Shown here one piece after another: positions 35,866 to 45,326 of a DNA stretch of 64,000 nt. The notes below the pieces were generated by a model. The model saw only the letters and a program-made list of their open reading frames with translations, did not search any database and had not been told where the DNA came from. Both the position numbers and the translations under genes were made by a program. The stretch comes from Deltaproteobacteria bacterium. GTDB lineage: Bacteria > Desulfobacterota > Desulfuromonadia > Desulfuromonadales > BM103. Position 1 is the first letter of the stretch. Each line of letters opens with the position of its first letter. The stretch lies in the NCBI GenBank assembly GCA_005774545.1, contig VAUL01000003.1, positions 1 through 64,000 on the forward strand, written 5' to 3'.

Positions 35866-37461
35866 TCAGACGCTCAGCCGCTCGACATGGCGGCGCTGCA
35901 TGAAGAAATCGTAGATCAGCCGCGTGACGAACAGCGCGGTGAACAGCGTGGTGGCAATCCCCACGGACAGGGTCACGGCGAACCCCTTGATCGGGCCGGT
36001 CCCGAACTGGAAGAGGATCAACCCCGCCATCAGCGTCGTCAGGTTGGCATCCATGATCGACCAGAAGGCCTTCTCGTAACCGGCATCCAGGGCCGCCCGG
36101 GCGGATTTGCCTATGCGCAGTTCCTCGCGGATCCGCTCATTGATGAGCACGTTGGCGTCGATCGCCATCCCCAGGGTCAGCGCGATCCCCGCAATCCCCG
36201 GCAGCGTCAGCGTCGCCTTGAAGAGACTCAGGCAGCCGAGCATGAACAGCAGGTTCAGCCCCAGGGCGACCGTCGCCACCACCCCGGCGAGGCGGTAATA
36301 GATGATCATCGCCACGACGACCAGCACCACGGCGAGAGCCACGGACAGCATCCCCTGGTTGATCGAATCGCGCCCCAGGGAGGGGCCGACGGTGCGGTTT
36401 TCAAGGATCTTCACCGGGGCCGGCAGCGACCCCGCACGCAGGACGATGGCCAGGTCGGTCGCCGCCTGCTCGGTGAACGACCCGCTGATCTGGGCACTGC
36501 CGCCGGAGATGCGCTCGCGGATGACCGGCGCCGAGTAGATGGTATCGTCAAGGACGATGGCCATGCGCCGGCCGACACCGGCGGCGGTGATCTGGTCGAA
36601 GCGTTTGGCCCCGACCGGGTTGAACTCGATGGCGACGTACGGCTCGTTGAACCGGTTGTCGATGCGCACCTGGGCATCGGCCAGCAGGTCGCCGGTCAGG
36701 CTGGTCTTGCTCTCGACCACCATCGGCGTCTCGGTGACCGTCCCGGTCTGCTTGTCAACGCGCTTTTCATAGAGAAGCTGGGTGCCGGGCGGCAGAATCC
36801 CCTTGACCGCATCCTGGGGGTTGGCGTTGTCGACCACCATCTTGAACTCGAGACGGGCGGTCTTGCCGAGGAGGTCGAGCGCCCGCTGCGGGTCCTTGAC
36901 CCCCGGAAGCTGGATCAGGATGCGGTTGTCGGCCTGCCGTTGCAGGATCGGCTCGCTGACGCCGAACTGGTCGACGCGGTTGCGCATCGTCTCCAGCGCC
37001 TGGCGCACGGCGTACTCGCGGACGTTGTCGGCCTCCGCGGCCGACAGCCGGTAGCCTTTGGCGACAAACCCGCTGTCCGCACCGAGGGAACTCCCCTCGA
37101 GCCCCCGGAACTGCTCGGCCAGCAGATCGTCGACCTGCTTGGCGGCGGCCTCGTCGTAAAGCGTTACCGCCACCAGGTCCCCCTGGCGACTGACGCGCTT
37201 ATAGACAACATCCTTTTCACGCAGCAGCGTCTCGACCTGGTCGGCAATCATGTCGAGCCGGGTTTCCACGGCCTTTTCGGCCTCGACGCCGAGAACCAGA
37301 TGCATCCCCCCCTGGAGGTCAAGCCCAAGGTGAATGGGATCGAACATCCCGCGCCACCACTCGGGAAGGCTGTCGCGGGCGATGGTCGGCGCCAGCGCCG
37401 CAATCGCAAGCACAAGACAGAGCAGCAAGGTTGCTGCACGAAGTTTGATGGTGTTGGCCAT
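35866..37461 (-). CDS. secD: Protein translocase subunit SecD
   Basis: A 531-residue inner-membrane subunit with a large periplasmic P1 domain. HLGLDLQGGMHLVLGVE lies near residue 45 and VRQALETMRNRVDQFGVSEP near 165, with the P1-head segment up to about 345. The six-helix transmembrane bundle has GMLSVALAVVLVVVAMIIYYRLAG, LPGIAGIALTLGMAIDANVLINERIREEL and DANLTTLMAGLILFQFGTGPIKGFAVTLSVGI. It is a complete, typical SecD and follows yajC by 56 bp. Confidence 0.96.
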   Translation of the reverse strand: MANTIKLRAATLLLCLVLAIAALAPTIARDSLPEWWRGMFDPIHLGLDLQGGMHLVLGVEAEKAVETRLDMIADQVETLLREKDVVYKRVSRQGDLVAVTLYDEAAAKQVDDLLAEQFRGLEGSSLGADSGFVAKGYRLSAAEADNVREYAVRQALETMRNRVDQFGVSEPILQRQADNRILIQLPGVKDPQRALDLLGKTARLEFKMVVDNANPQDAVKGILPPGTQLLYEKRVDKQTGTVTETPMVVESKTSLTGDLLADAQVRIDNRFNEPYVAIEFNPVGAKRFDQITAAGVGRRMAIVLDDTIYSAPVIRERISGGSAQISGSFTEQAATDLAIVLRAGSLPAPVKILENRTVGPSLGRDSINQGMLSVALAVVLVVVAMIIYYRLAGVVATVALGLNLLFMLGCLSLFKATLTLPGIAGIALTLGMAIDANVLINERIREELRIGKSARAALDAGYEKAFWSIMDANLTTLMAGLILFQFGTGPIKGFAVTLSVGIATTLFTALFVTRLIYDFFMQRRHVERLSV

Positions 37462-37517
37462 GAGACTGACTTATCTCCTTTCGAGGGCGCCTCGAGAGTG
37501 CCCCTGTGCCGACTGGG

Positions 37518-37853
37518 TCAAGCCTGTTCGTCGGAACCGCTCGCCGGGCCGGCGATCGAAATGCGGTTGACCTTGATGCGCACGCCGGTGGCAATTTCCA
37601 GGGTGACCGCCCGGTCCTGCACGGTAACGATCTTGCCGTGGATGCCGCCGGCCGTCACCACCTGGTCACCGGCCTTGAGGGCATCGATCATCTCCTTGTG
37701 CTGCTTGGCCCGTTTCTGCTGGGGGCGGATCAGCAGGAAGTAGAAGATGGCGAACATCGCCAGGAGCATGAAGATCCCCTCGAGGCCACCCGAGGCACCC
37801 CCCTGCTGGCCCTGGCCGCCGGCCATGGCAAAAGCGTCCGATACGAAAAACAT
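37518..37853 (-). CDS. yajC: Preprotein translocase accessory subunit YajC
   Basis: A 111-residue single-helix protein (helix at about residues 27-46, FMLLAMFAIFYFLLIRPQQKRAK) with a C-terminal cytoplasmic domain containing LKAGDQVVTAGGIHGKIV. The N-terminus is a Gly/Gln-rich signal-like segment. It associates with SecD-SecF. Order tgt-yajC-secD-secF is conserved across Proteobacteria. Confidence 0.95.
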   Translation of the reverse strand: MFFVSDAFAMAGGQGQQGGASGGLEGIFMLLAMFAIFYFLLIRPQQKRAKQHKEMIDALKAGDQVVTAGGIHGKIVTVQDRAVTLEIATGVRIKVNRISIAGPASGSDEQA

Positions 37854-37933
37854 GGTGTCAGTTCCTCCTCGATCTAATCTTTATTTAGGTGTTTACCGAC
37901 GTGCCGTGCAGGGCAAACGGAACCGGTGGGCGG

Positions 37934-39070
<1,137 letters not shown>

Positions 39071-39141
39071 TCACCACGCTTGCCACACATATGTATACTT
39101 GACACACTTTACACATCCTGTTTCTGTGCCGGCCGGTGCCA

Positions 39142-39260
39142 GGCCGATCAAAAATGCCCGGATGCCAGGCGCCCGCTGGCTGAGGAGGGCGGCGTACCAA
39201 AAGGTACGTCGCAGCGACGAAGCCAAGGGCAACAACGCAGCTGGGCGTTTTTCATCGGCC
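39142..39260. repeat. 119-bp intergenic repeat with 18-bp imperfect terminal inverted repeats
   Basis: GGCCGATCAAAAATGCCC at the left and GGGCGTTTTTCATCGGCC at the right match as inverted copies at 16 of 18 positions. The centre holds GGCGTACC, AAAA, GGTACG-T-CGC, a second palindrome. It closely resembles the non-autonomous GGGCGTTTTTCAG-ended repeats scattered between genes in delta- and gammaproteobacterial genomes. It abuts the queA stop codon and separates queA from tgt. It may be a mobile REP/MITE-type element and can form a long cruciform or RNA hairpin. Confidence 0.7.
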
Positions 39261-40291
39261 TAGAGTATAAGCATGCAGTCGCCGTAGCTGAAAAACCGGT
39301 ATTGCTTCTCGACCGCCTGGCGATACGCCTCCAGGATCAGTTCGCGCCCGGCAAAAGCTGCCACCAGCACCAGCAGGGTCGATTTCGGCAGATGAAAGTT
39401 GGTGATCAGCGCATCCGTCATGCGGAAACGGAAGCCCGGGCGGATGAAGAGGTGTGTTTCCGCGCTGGTGGCCCGCAACGCCCCGTTTTCGTCAACCGCG
39501 CTCTCCAGCGCCCGGGTGCTGGTCGTGCCGATCGCCACCACCCGGCGCCCTTCGGCATGGGCCCGGTTGACGGCCTCGGCCGTTTCGGCGGGGATGGCAA
39601 ACAGTTCGCCATGCATCCGGTGTTCGTCGAGGTTCTCGCTCCGCACCGGCAGAAAGGTTCCGGGGCCGACATGCAGGGTCAGGCCACAGGCATGGATGCC
39701 GCGGGCAGCGAGTTCGGCAAAGGTGTCGCCGGAAAAGTGCAGCCCGGCCGTCGGTGCCGCCACGGCCCCGGGTTCGCGGGCATAAACCGTCTGGTAGCGC
39801 TCGCGATCGTCGGCGGCGGGCGGACGCTGGATGTAGGGCGGCAACGGCATCTCGCCGGCGGACTCCAGAACCGTCAGCAGATTTTCCCGGCAGCGGAACC
39901 GGACCAGACGCCAGCCATCGCCGAGGTCGGCTTCCACCTCCCCTTCGATCTCCCCGGGGAAATACAGCCGGCTACCGATCCGGGTCGGCTTGGAACTGCG
40001 GGTCATGCAGCGCCAGAGTTCTTCCGCCCCTTCCCGCCGCTCGACCAGAAGCAGTTCGACCTGGCCGCCGCTCTCCTTGCGCCCGCGCAGGCGCGCCGGG
40101 ATCACCCGGGTCTCGTTGCGCACCAGCAGATCCCCCGGCGTCAGCAGGTCGGGGAGATCCGCGAAGCGGGCATGCTCGATGCTGCCCGCATCCCGCCGGA
40201 TCACCAGCAGCCGGGAGCCCCCCCGCTCGGCAAGAGGCGCCTGCGCGATCAGTTCGGCAGGGAGGTCGAAATCGAAATCGCCCAGATTCAC
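39260..40291 (-). CDS. queA: S-adenosylmethionine:tRNA ribosyltransferase-isomerase
   Basis: Converts preQ1 in tRNA to epoxyqueuosine using the ribosyl group of SAM. The 343 residues are family length. Signatures are FDLPAELIAQAPLAERGGSRLL at the N-terminus, NETRVIPARLRGRK near residue 58, GAVAAPTAGLHFSGDTFAEL near 173, LHVGPGTFLPVR near 210 and LITNFHLPKSTLLVLVAAFAG near 296. Codes just ahead of tgt, interrupted only by the repeat at 39142-39260. Confidence 0.96.
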   Translation of the reverse strand: MNLGDFDFDLPAELIAQAPLAERGGSRLLVIRRDAGSIEHARFADLPDLLTPGDLLVRNETRVIPARLRGRKESGGQVELLLVERREGAEELWRCMTRSSKPTRIGSRLYFPGEIEGEVEADLGDGWRLVRFRCRENLLTVLESAGEMPLPPYIQRPPAADDRERYQTVYAREPGAVAAPTAGLHFSGDTFAELAARGIHACGLTLHVGPGTFLPVRSENLDEHRMHGELFAIPAETAEAVNRAHAEGRRVVAIGTTSTRALESAVDENGALRATSAETHLFIRPGFRFRMTDALITNFHLPKSTLLVLVAAFAGRELILEAYRQAVEKQYRFFSYGDCMLIL

Positions 40292-40295
40292 GCAC

Positions 40296-40481
40296 CTACC
40301 CCCTGACCAGGTAGACCAGCAACAGTCCGCCCAGCATAAGCGAAAGCCCCATCAGCCGCAGGGGCGTCTCTCCCGTGCAAAGCACCTGCAGCAGTAGGCG
40401 CTTGTATCCCGCCGGCGACAAAAACCACGGGATCCCTTCCACAACCATGACCACACCAAGAACCGTCAGCAAGAACTCCAC
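40296..40481 (-). CDS. DUF2065 family small membrane protein
   Basis: A 61-residue protein with two membrane helices (EFLLTVLGVVMVVEGIPWF and LRLMGLSLMLGGLLLVYLV). The FLSPAGYKRLL segment between them is typical of DUF2065. I chose GTG 40481, behind GAGAGAT; an in-frame ATG 15 codons upstream makes it longer than the family. It lies 4 bp from queA. Function is unknown. Confidence 0.8.
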   Translation of the reverse strand: MEFLLTVLGVVMVVEGIPWFLSPAGYKRLLLQVLCTGETPLRLMGLSLMLGGLLLVYLVRG

Positions 40482-40526
40482 CGGGATCTCTCTTTCATGA
40501 ACCGGAAAACACCTGGCGATTGGCAA

Positions 40527-40766
40527 ACAAGTTGCATAACAACCAGTGAGAAATATGCGATTTACATGAAGACTTGCGGTTGGTCGCGAATTCAGGCGAG
40601 ACGGACAAGCAAGTTATGTTAGTGTCTCTGACCGGGAGAGTCAAGAACACCCTGTTTCCGCCGGCAACGGGCATTGCCGGGCGGGGATGGTCTTTTGGTT
40701 TTTTGGCGTAGCGTTCGCCAAATCGCGGCACACTTGAACGATTTATAACGGGACGGCCGGCCATCG
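40527..40766. other. Leader/intergenic region before the HD-GYP gene, with hairpin
   Basis: No gene seen in these 240 bp. On the plus strand CCGCCGGCAA (40658-40667) pairs with TTGCCGG-G-CGG (40674-40684), followed after 8 nt by TCTTTTGGTTTTTTGG. That looks like a terminator or attenuator, although no gene lies upstream on that strand. TTATAA at 40744 could be a -10 box for the HD-GYP gene. Confidence 0.4.
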
Positions 40767-42806
40767 ATGAACTCCCTTAAATTAAAATTCCTCGGTTTGA
40801 CCGGACTGATCCTGGTTGTGTCGGTTATCGGCACGACCTGGTACAACCTGAGGAATCAGCGGACGATGCTGGAGAAGATGGCCGCCGACCAGGCCCGCCT
40901 GGTCGCTGAAACCGTGCGCAACAGCATCATGACCGACATGGCCAACGGCCGCAACGAGCAGGTTGGCCACACCCTGGCGAAAATCAGCCGCGAACCGGCC
41001 ATCGACGGTCTGCAGATCTTCGACGAGACCGGCCGGATCATGATTTCCGACAACCCGGGCAGCATCGGCGACCTGGTTCCCACGGCGGAACTGCTCGCCT
41101 TCCGGACCGGCAATCACGCCTATGCCGACAACAATGACAACCATGAGCACTTCAACATCATCCTCCCCTTCGAGAATTCCCCCGCCTGTCATTCCTGTCA
41201 CGGCAAGGAGCAGGAGATTCTCGGGGTCCTCAGCCTGAAGCTGTCGCTCGACGATCTCGCAACCCTGCAGGATCACAGCCGCAATGCCACCATGGTCGCC
41301 TCCGGCGCCATGCTCCTGATCCTGGTGCTGAGCATCACCGCCTTTCTGCTGATCTACGTCGATGCCCCGATCCGCAAACTGGTCGGCGCCATGGAGCATG
41401 CCGAGCAGGGCGACTTCCAGAAGGCCCGCGCCTCCGTAACCAGCTCCGACGAAATGACGCTCCTGTCGGCCAAATTCAACTTCATGGTCCAGCGCCTGCG
41501 CGAGTTGATGGAAACCACCGTCAAGCATGAACGCGAACTGGCCATCACCCAGGAGAAACTGGCTCACACCGAAGAGGTTCAGGCCCTCAATGCCACCCTC
41601 GAGGAGCGCCTCAAGGAGATCGAGTATCTCAACATCAACCTCGAGGAGCGGATCGAGGAGATCGAAGAGGCCAACTTCAAGATCGCCGACCTGGCGAGCG
41701 AACTGGAAGGGAAGAACTTCCGCCTGTCGCAGGCCGTCGAACGCCTGCAGTCCCTTTACCAGATGGGACTGGCCATCAACGCCATCGTCAACCTTACGGA
41801 ACTTTTCGACCTGCTGAGCGAAAAGACCATCGAGGCCTTGAACGCGCAGGTCGGCTACATCCTCATTTTCAACGAGAAGACCAGCAGCCTCCACGTCGGC
41901 GGCGCCGCCGGCTTGACCGAAGGCTACGATCGGGACATCGAGGTTCCGCTCAAGCCGGGCGGGGTTTCCTACTGGGTCTTTGAAAACAACCGTCCGATCC
42001 TCATCGAAAACGTCGACAAGATTGCCGACTTCACCAAGATGAGCCGGCTCGGCTTCCTGCGCGAATCGGTCGTATGCGCTCCGCTGACCGATCAGGGGAA
42101 GGTGATCGGCACGATCACCGCCGCCAACCCGGTCGACGGTTCGAAATTCACCAACAGCGATCTCGAACTGCTCAGCACCATCGCCGCCCAGGCGAGCATC
42201 GCCATTCGCAATGCCCGCCTTTACGAGGAGCAGGAGAAGACCTACCTCAACACCGTCCAGGCCCTGGTTTCCGCCATCGAAGCCAGCGACGCCTATACGC
42301 GGGGCCACTCCGAGCGCGTCACCCGTTACAGCATGGCGCTCGGACGTCACGTCGGCCTTGGCGACGACGCCCTGAAGCGCCTGGAGCGGGCGGCGGTTCT
42401 TCACGACATCGGCAAGATCGGCATCGACATCAGCATCCTGCACAAGCGGGAAAAGCTTACCCCGGCCGACATCGAAGTCCTCAAGCAGCACCCCTCCATC
42501 GGGGTGCGGATTCTCGAACCGATCCACTTCCTCGGCGAAGTGCGCGACATCATTGAACAGCATCACGAGCGTTACGACGGGCAGGGTTATCCCAAGGGGC
42601 TCTCCGCCGCCGAGTGGCTGATCGAAGCCAAGATCCTGGCCATCTGCGACACCTACGATGCCATGACCTCGGACCGGCCCTACCGCAAGGCCCTCCCCCG
42701 GGAAATCGCCCTCCAGGAGATTCACGATCACGCCGGCCGCCAGTTCGACCCGGAGATGGCGGCGGCTTTCATCGGCATGTGCAACGACGGACAGCTCCCC
42801 AGCTAA
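40767..42806 (+). CDS. Heme-binding sensor HD-GYP cyclic-di-GMP phosphodiesterase
   Basis: A 679-residue membrane sensor. TM1 is at about residues 6-24 and TM2 at about 174-195. The periplasmic part between them carries one c-type heme motif, CHSCH at residues 141-145, preceded by SIGDLVPTAELLAF. A HAMP domain and long coiled coil follow (LEERLKEIEYLNINLEERIEEIEE), then GAF at about 330-490 and HD-GYP at about 505-675. The active site is intact: HDIGK near 546, HHERYDGQGYPKG near 600, and a DTYDAMTSDRPYR segment. It should read redox state or a gas ligand at the heme and degrade c-di-GMP. The next gene starts 3 bp downstream. Confidence 0.9.
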   Translation: MNSLKLKFLGLTGLILVVSVIGTTWYNLRNQRTMLEKMAADQARLVAETVRNSIMTDMANGRNEQVGHTLAKISREPAIDGLQIFDETGRIMISDNPGSIGDLVPTAELLAFRTGNHAYADNNDNHEHFNIILPFENSPACHSCHGKEQEILGVLSLKLSLDDLATLQDHSRNATMVASGAMLLILVLSITAFLLIYVDAPIRKLVGAMEHAEQGDFQKARASVTSSDEMTLLSAKFNFMVQRLRELMETTVKHERELAITQEKLAHTEEVQALNATLEERLKEIEYLNINLEERIEEIEEANFKIADLASELEGKNFRLSQAVERLQSLYQMGLAINAIVNLTELFDLLSEKTIEALNAQVGYILIFNEKTSSLHVGGAAGLTEGYDRDIEVPLKPGGVSYWVFENNRPILIENVDKIADFTKMSRLGFLRESVVCAPLTDQGKVIGTITAANPVDGSKFTNSDLELLSTIAAQASIAIRNARLYEEQEKTYLNTVQALVSAIEASDAYTRGHSERVTRYSMALGRHVGLGDDALKRLERAAVLHDIGKIGIDISILHKREKLTPADIEVLKQHPSIGVRILEPIHFLGEVRDIIEQHHERYDGQGYPKGLSAAEWLIEAKILAICDTYDAMTSDRPYRKALPREIALQEIHDHAGRQFDPEMAAAFIGMCNDGQLPS

Positions 42807-42809
42807 GCA

Positions 42810-45011
42810 ATGAATCCCCCTGAGCCATCGACCCTCCCCCCTGTCGGGGAAAAACGGGGCCTCCCCCTGCGCTTCAAGCTTTTCCTGCCGTTTGCCGTAA
42901 TGCTGGTTGCGTTCGGCACCGCAACCCTGTTCGGCTCGCTCTTCCTGCTGAAAGACCTGACCCAGCGATCCCTGGACCAGCGGCTGAGTGCCGCAAGCGA
43001 GGTTCTGTTCCGCGAGTTCCGACAGCAGGAGGAAATTCTCCTCGCCTATGCCAGTTTCCTTGAGCAGTTCCATTTTCTGTCGGAGCGGTTCGAGCAGAGC
43101 GAGGAGATCGGCATACTGCAGGACAGCCTTTTCACGACCCTCGAGAAGGAAAACATCTCGGTCACTTTTCTGAACATCAGCGACAACGCACCGTCGCCGT
43201 TCCCGGCCCTCGGGGATTTCTTCGAGCAGGCCAGGCGCAGCGGCAAGCCGCGCTTCCGCTACAGCGACCAACTGAACGGCATGCCGACCCTGCTCGTCGC
43301 AACGCCCTTGCGGGCCACCAACGAGCACAACCGGATCCTGCTGCTGCAGGCATCGATGGGCGACGATTTCCTGGGGAAAGCGACCAAGCCGCTCGGCCTG
43401 TCGGCCGCGCTGCATGATCTGAGCGGGCGGATGCTGGCCGCCAGCGATGGGGAGCACACCCCCATGGCGCTTCGTCCCGACCAGATCAGCGAACTGGGAA
43501 CTGCCGGAAAGCTCTTTACCGAACACGACTCCCCGGAAGGTCCGGTGAGGCACCTTTTTGCCCTGATCCCCCTCGGCACCAGCGACATGATCATGCTGTC
43601 CGTGGAGAGTTCGGCAACCGAATTCGCCAACCTCCAGCACACCATGATCATCCGCATCGCCTTGACGATTGGCGCCGCCCTGCTGCTCGGCGCCGTCGTC
43701 TACTTTCGGGCCGTCAACATCATCATCGGCCCGGCCAGGGAACTGACCAACGCAGCCAGAGCGCTCAGCCGGGGGAACCTCTCCTACCGGATCGAGAACA
43801 CTTCCGGCGACGAACTCGGGGAGGTTGCCGAAACGTTCAACCAGATGGCGGCTCAGCTTGAGACCATCTACCGGGAAAAAGCCGAAAAGGAAACGGCCCT
43901 GATCATCGCCCAGCAGGAAGCCCGCACCAAGTCGGTCATCGAACGCAAGAATCGCGAGGTCGAGAAGGTCAACGAGGAACTTCGCTCCCATCTCCGCGAA
44001 ATTTCAGCACTTTATCAGCTCAACCAGGCGATGGTTTCGGCACCCGACCTCAACGTTCTTTTCGACCGCCTGCTGCAGGTTGTGGTCGAAACCATGGGGT
44101 GCGACCAGATCGTCCTGCTTCAGCACCCCCAGGGAGAGAGCGCCCTCATCGTCATCAAGTCGCTCGGGTTGAACCACGAGGCTCTTCGGGACGTGAAATT
44201 CAGCTTCGAGCAGGGGATTACCGGGCTGGCCGCGCACAGCCTCCGGCAGATATACGTCAAGGATGTGGAAAAGGATCCGCGCTACCTGAATTACCACGGC
44301 CAGGTTGCCACCCGCGGATCCCTGGTCTCGTCGCCGATGGTCGTCAAAGGCCGGCTCGTCGGCGTCCTCAATCTGCACAAGCGGGCAATCGATGCGTTTA
44401 CCGCCGCGGAACTGAAGCTCATCCAGGCCTTCGCCAACCAGGCGGCCATGGCCATCGACAATGCACAGTTACTCGAAAAGGCCCGGGACCTGTCCAACAT
44501 CGACGACCTGACCGGTCTGGCCAACCGCCGCCACTTCCAGGAGATTCTCAAGCGCGAGGTCGCCCAGGCCAGGCGCTTCAGCTCGAATTTTTCCATCCTG
44601 ATGTGCGATATCGACCACTTCGACCACTACAACAGCAAACACGGCCGACTGCGCGGCGATGCCACGCTCCGGCAGGTCGGCCAGATTCTCCTCAACAACA
44701 CGCGCGGCATCGATCTGGTCTGTCGCTTCGGCAGTGAAGAGTTCGTCGTGCTTCTCCCCAAGACCAACAAGACGGGCGCCATGGCGACCGCCGAGAAGCT
44801 GCGCAAATGCGTGCTCGCGGAAAAGTTCGAGGGTGAAGAGCTCATGCCCGGCGGAAAACTCACCGTATCGTTCGGGGTCACCGAATTCCCGCTCGACAGC
44901 AAGAACATCTATGAACTGCTGAACCTGGCCGACAAGGCCCTTCATGTTGCCAAGCAGGCGGGGCGCAACCGTTCGGTTGCCTGGGAAGGCCTGGCGCCAC
45001 CGCTGGATTGA
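42810..45011 (+). CDS. Membrane sensor diguanylate cyclase (HAMP-GAF-GGDEF)
   Basis: A 733-residue protein: TM1 at about 26-48, a periplasmic sensor domain to about 282, TM2 at about 283-305, HAMP (AARALSRGNLSYRIENTSGDELGEVAETFN), coiled coil, GAF at about 408-555 and GGDEF at about 565-725. The active-site motif is GSEEF (641-645), with Ser replacing the second Gly; the metal-binding Asp in MCDIDHFDHYN and the Asp in RGDATL remain. That latter Asp is Ser in Hypr cyclases that make cGAMP, so c-di-GMP is expected if active. An RxxD inhibitory site is not evident. It pairs with the HD-GYP gene in one transcript; terminator at 45034. Confidence 0.88.
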   Translation: MNPPEPSTLPPVGEKRGLPLRFKLFLPFAVMLVAFGTATLFGSLFLLKDLTQRSLDQRLSAASEVLFREFRQQEEILLAYASFLEQFHFLSERFEQSEEIGILQDSLFTTLEKENISVTFLNISDNAPSPFPALGDFFEQARRSGKPRFRYSDQLNGMPTLLVATPLRATNEHNRILLLQASMGDDFLGKATKPLGLSAALHDLSGRMLAASDGEHTPMALRPDQISELGTAGKLFTEHDSPEGPVRHLFALIPLGTSDMIMLSVESSATEFANLQHTMIIRIALTIGAALLLGAVVYFRAVNIIIGPARELTNAARALSRGNLSYRIENTSGDELGEVAETFNQMAAQLETIYREKAEKETALIIAQQEARTKSVIERKNREVEKVNEELRSHLREISALYQLNQAMVSAPDLNVLFDRLLQVVVETMGCDQIVLLQHPQGESALIVIKSLGLNHEALRDVKFSFEQGITGLAAHSLRQIYVKDVEKDPRYLNYHGQVATRGSLVSSPMVVKGRLVGVLNLHKRAIDAFTAAELKLIQAFANQAAMAIDNAQLLEKARDLSNIDDLTGLANRRHFQEILKREVAQARRFSSNFSILMCDIDHFDHYNSKHGRLRGDATLRQVGQILLNNTRGIDLVCRFGSEEFVVLLPKTNKTGAMATAEKLRKCVLAEKFEGEELMPGGKLTVSFGVTEFPLDSKNIYELLNLADKALHVAKQAGRNRSVAWEGLAPPLD

Positions 45012-45033
45012 AGCACAACCAGATAAAATTACT

Positions 45034-45063
45034 AAGGGGACGGAAGCAGCTTCCGTCCCCTTT
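45034..45063. terminator. Bidirectional terminator after the GGDEF gene
   Basis: AAGGGGACGGAA, GCAGC loop, TTCCGTCCCCTTT forms a strong stem. It lies between convergent genes and has A-tract and T-tract on its two sides, so it can serve both strands. Confidence 0.82.
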
Positions 45064-45088
45064 CACTTTGCCAGCCTAACCGATCCGG

Positions 45089-45289
45089 TCAGAGCACTCC
45101 GCGATCCCTGACCAGACAGGCGAGCGACCTGTCGTAGGTGCGCTCTGCCGCCGCCGAGAAGAAACAGGCCGGGAACTCCCCCCTGTCCTTGTGGAACGCG
45201 ACGCATTTACAGCAGTTGCCGCGCTTGTCGCAGGCGGTGTAGGTGCAATTGCAGTGGGCCAGGCTCTTCGGTGCAAGACATTCGCTCAT
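45089..45289 (-). CDS. DUF6485-like small Cys-rich protein
   Basis: A 66-residue protein with eight cysteines. The N-terminal pattern C-x8-C-x-C-x4-C-x5-CC-x-C (CLAPKSLAHCNCTYTACDKRGNCCKC) and the GEFPACFF end match small proteins annotated DUF6485, thought to bind metal or an iron-sulfur cluster. I use ATG 45289 (MSECLAPK); the longer reading has no support. It lies alone between argC and the GGDEF gene. Function unknown. Confidence 0.75.
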   Translation of the reverse strand: MSECLAPKSLAHCNCTYTACDKRGNCCKCVAFHKDRGEFPACFFSAAAERTYDRSLACLVRDRGVL

Positions 45290-45326
45290 GGCTTCCTCCG
45301 GGGAACAAACTGGAAAAGAGTACAAG

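Noticed and set aside
40782-43991. 1069-codon minus-strand frame opposite the HD-GYP and GGDEF genes
   Set aside because: Same antisense pattern; both plus-strand genes carry catalytic motifs and membrane helices.
42810-45011. GGDEF protein as a hybrid cGAMP cyclase (Hypr type)
   Set aside because: The selecting position that is Ser in Hypr enzymes is Asp here (RGDATL), so the cGAMP for the riboswitch must come from elsewhere.
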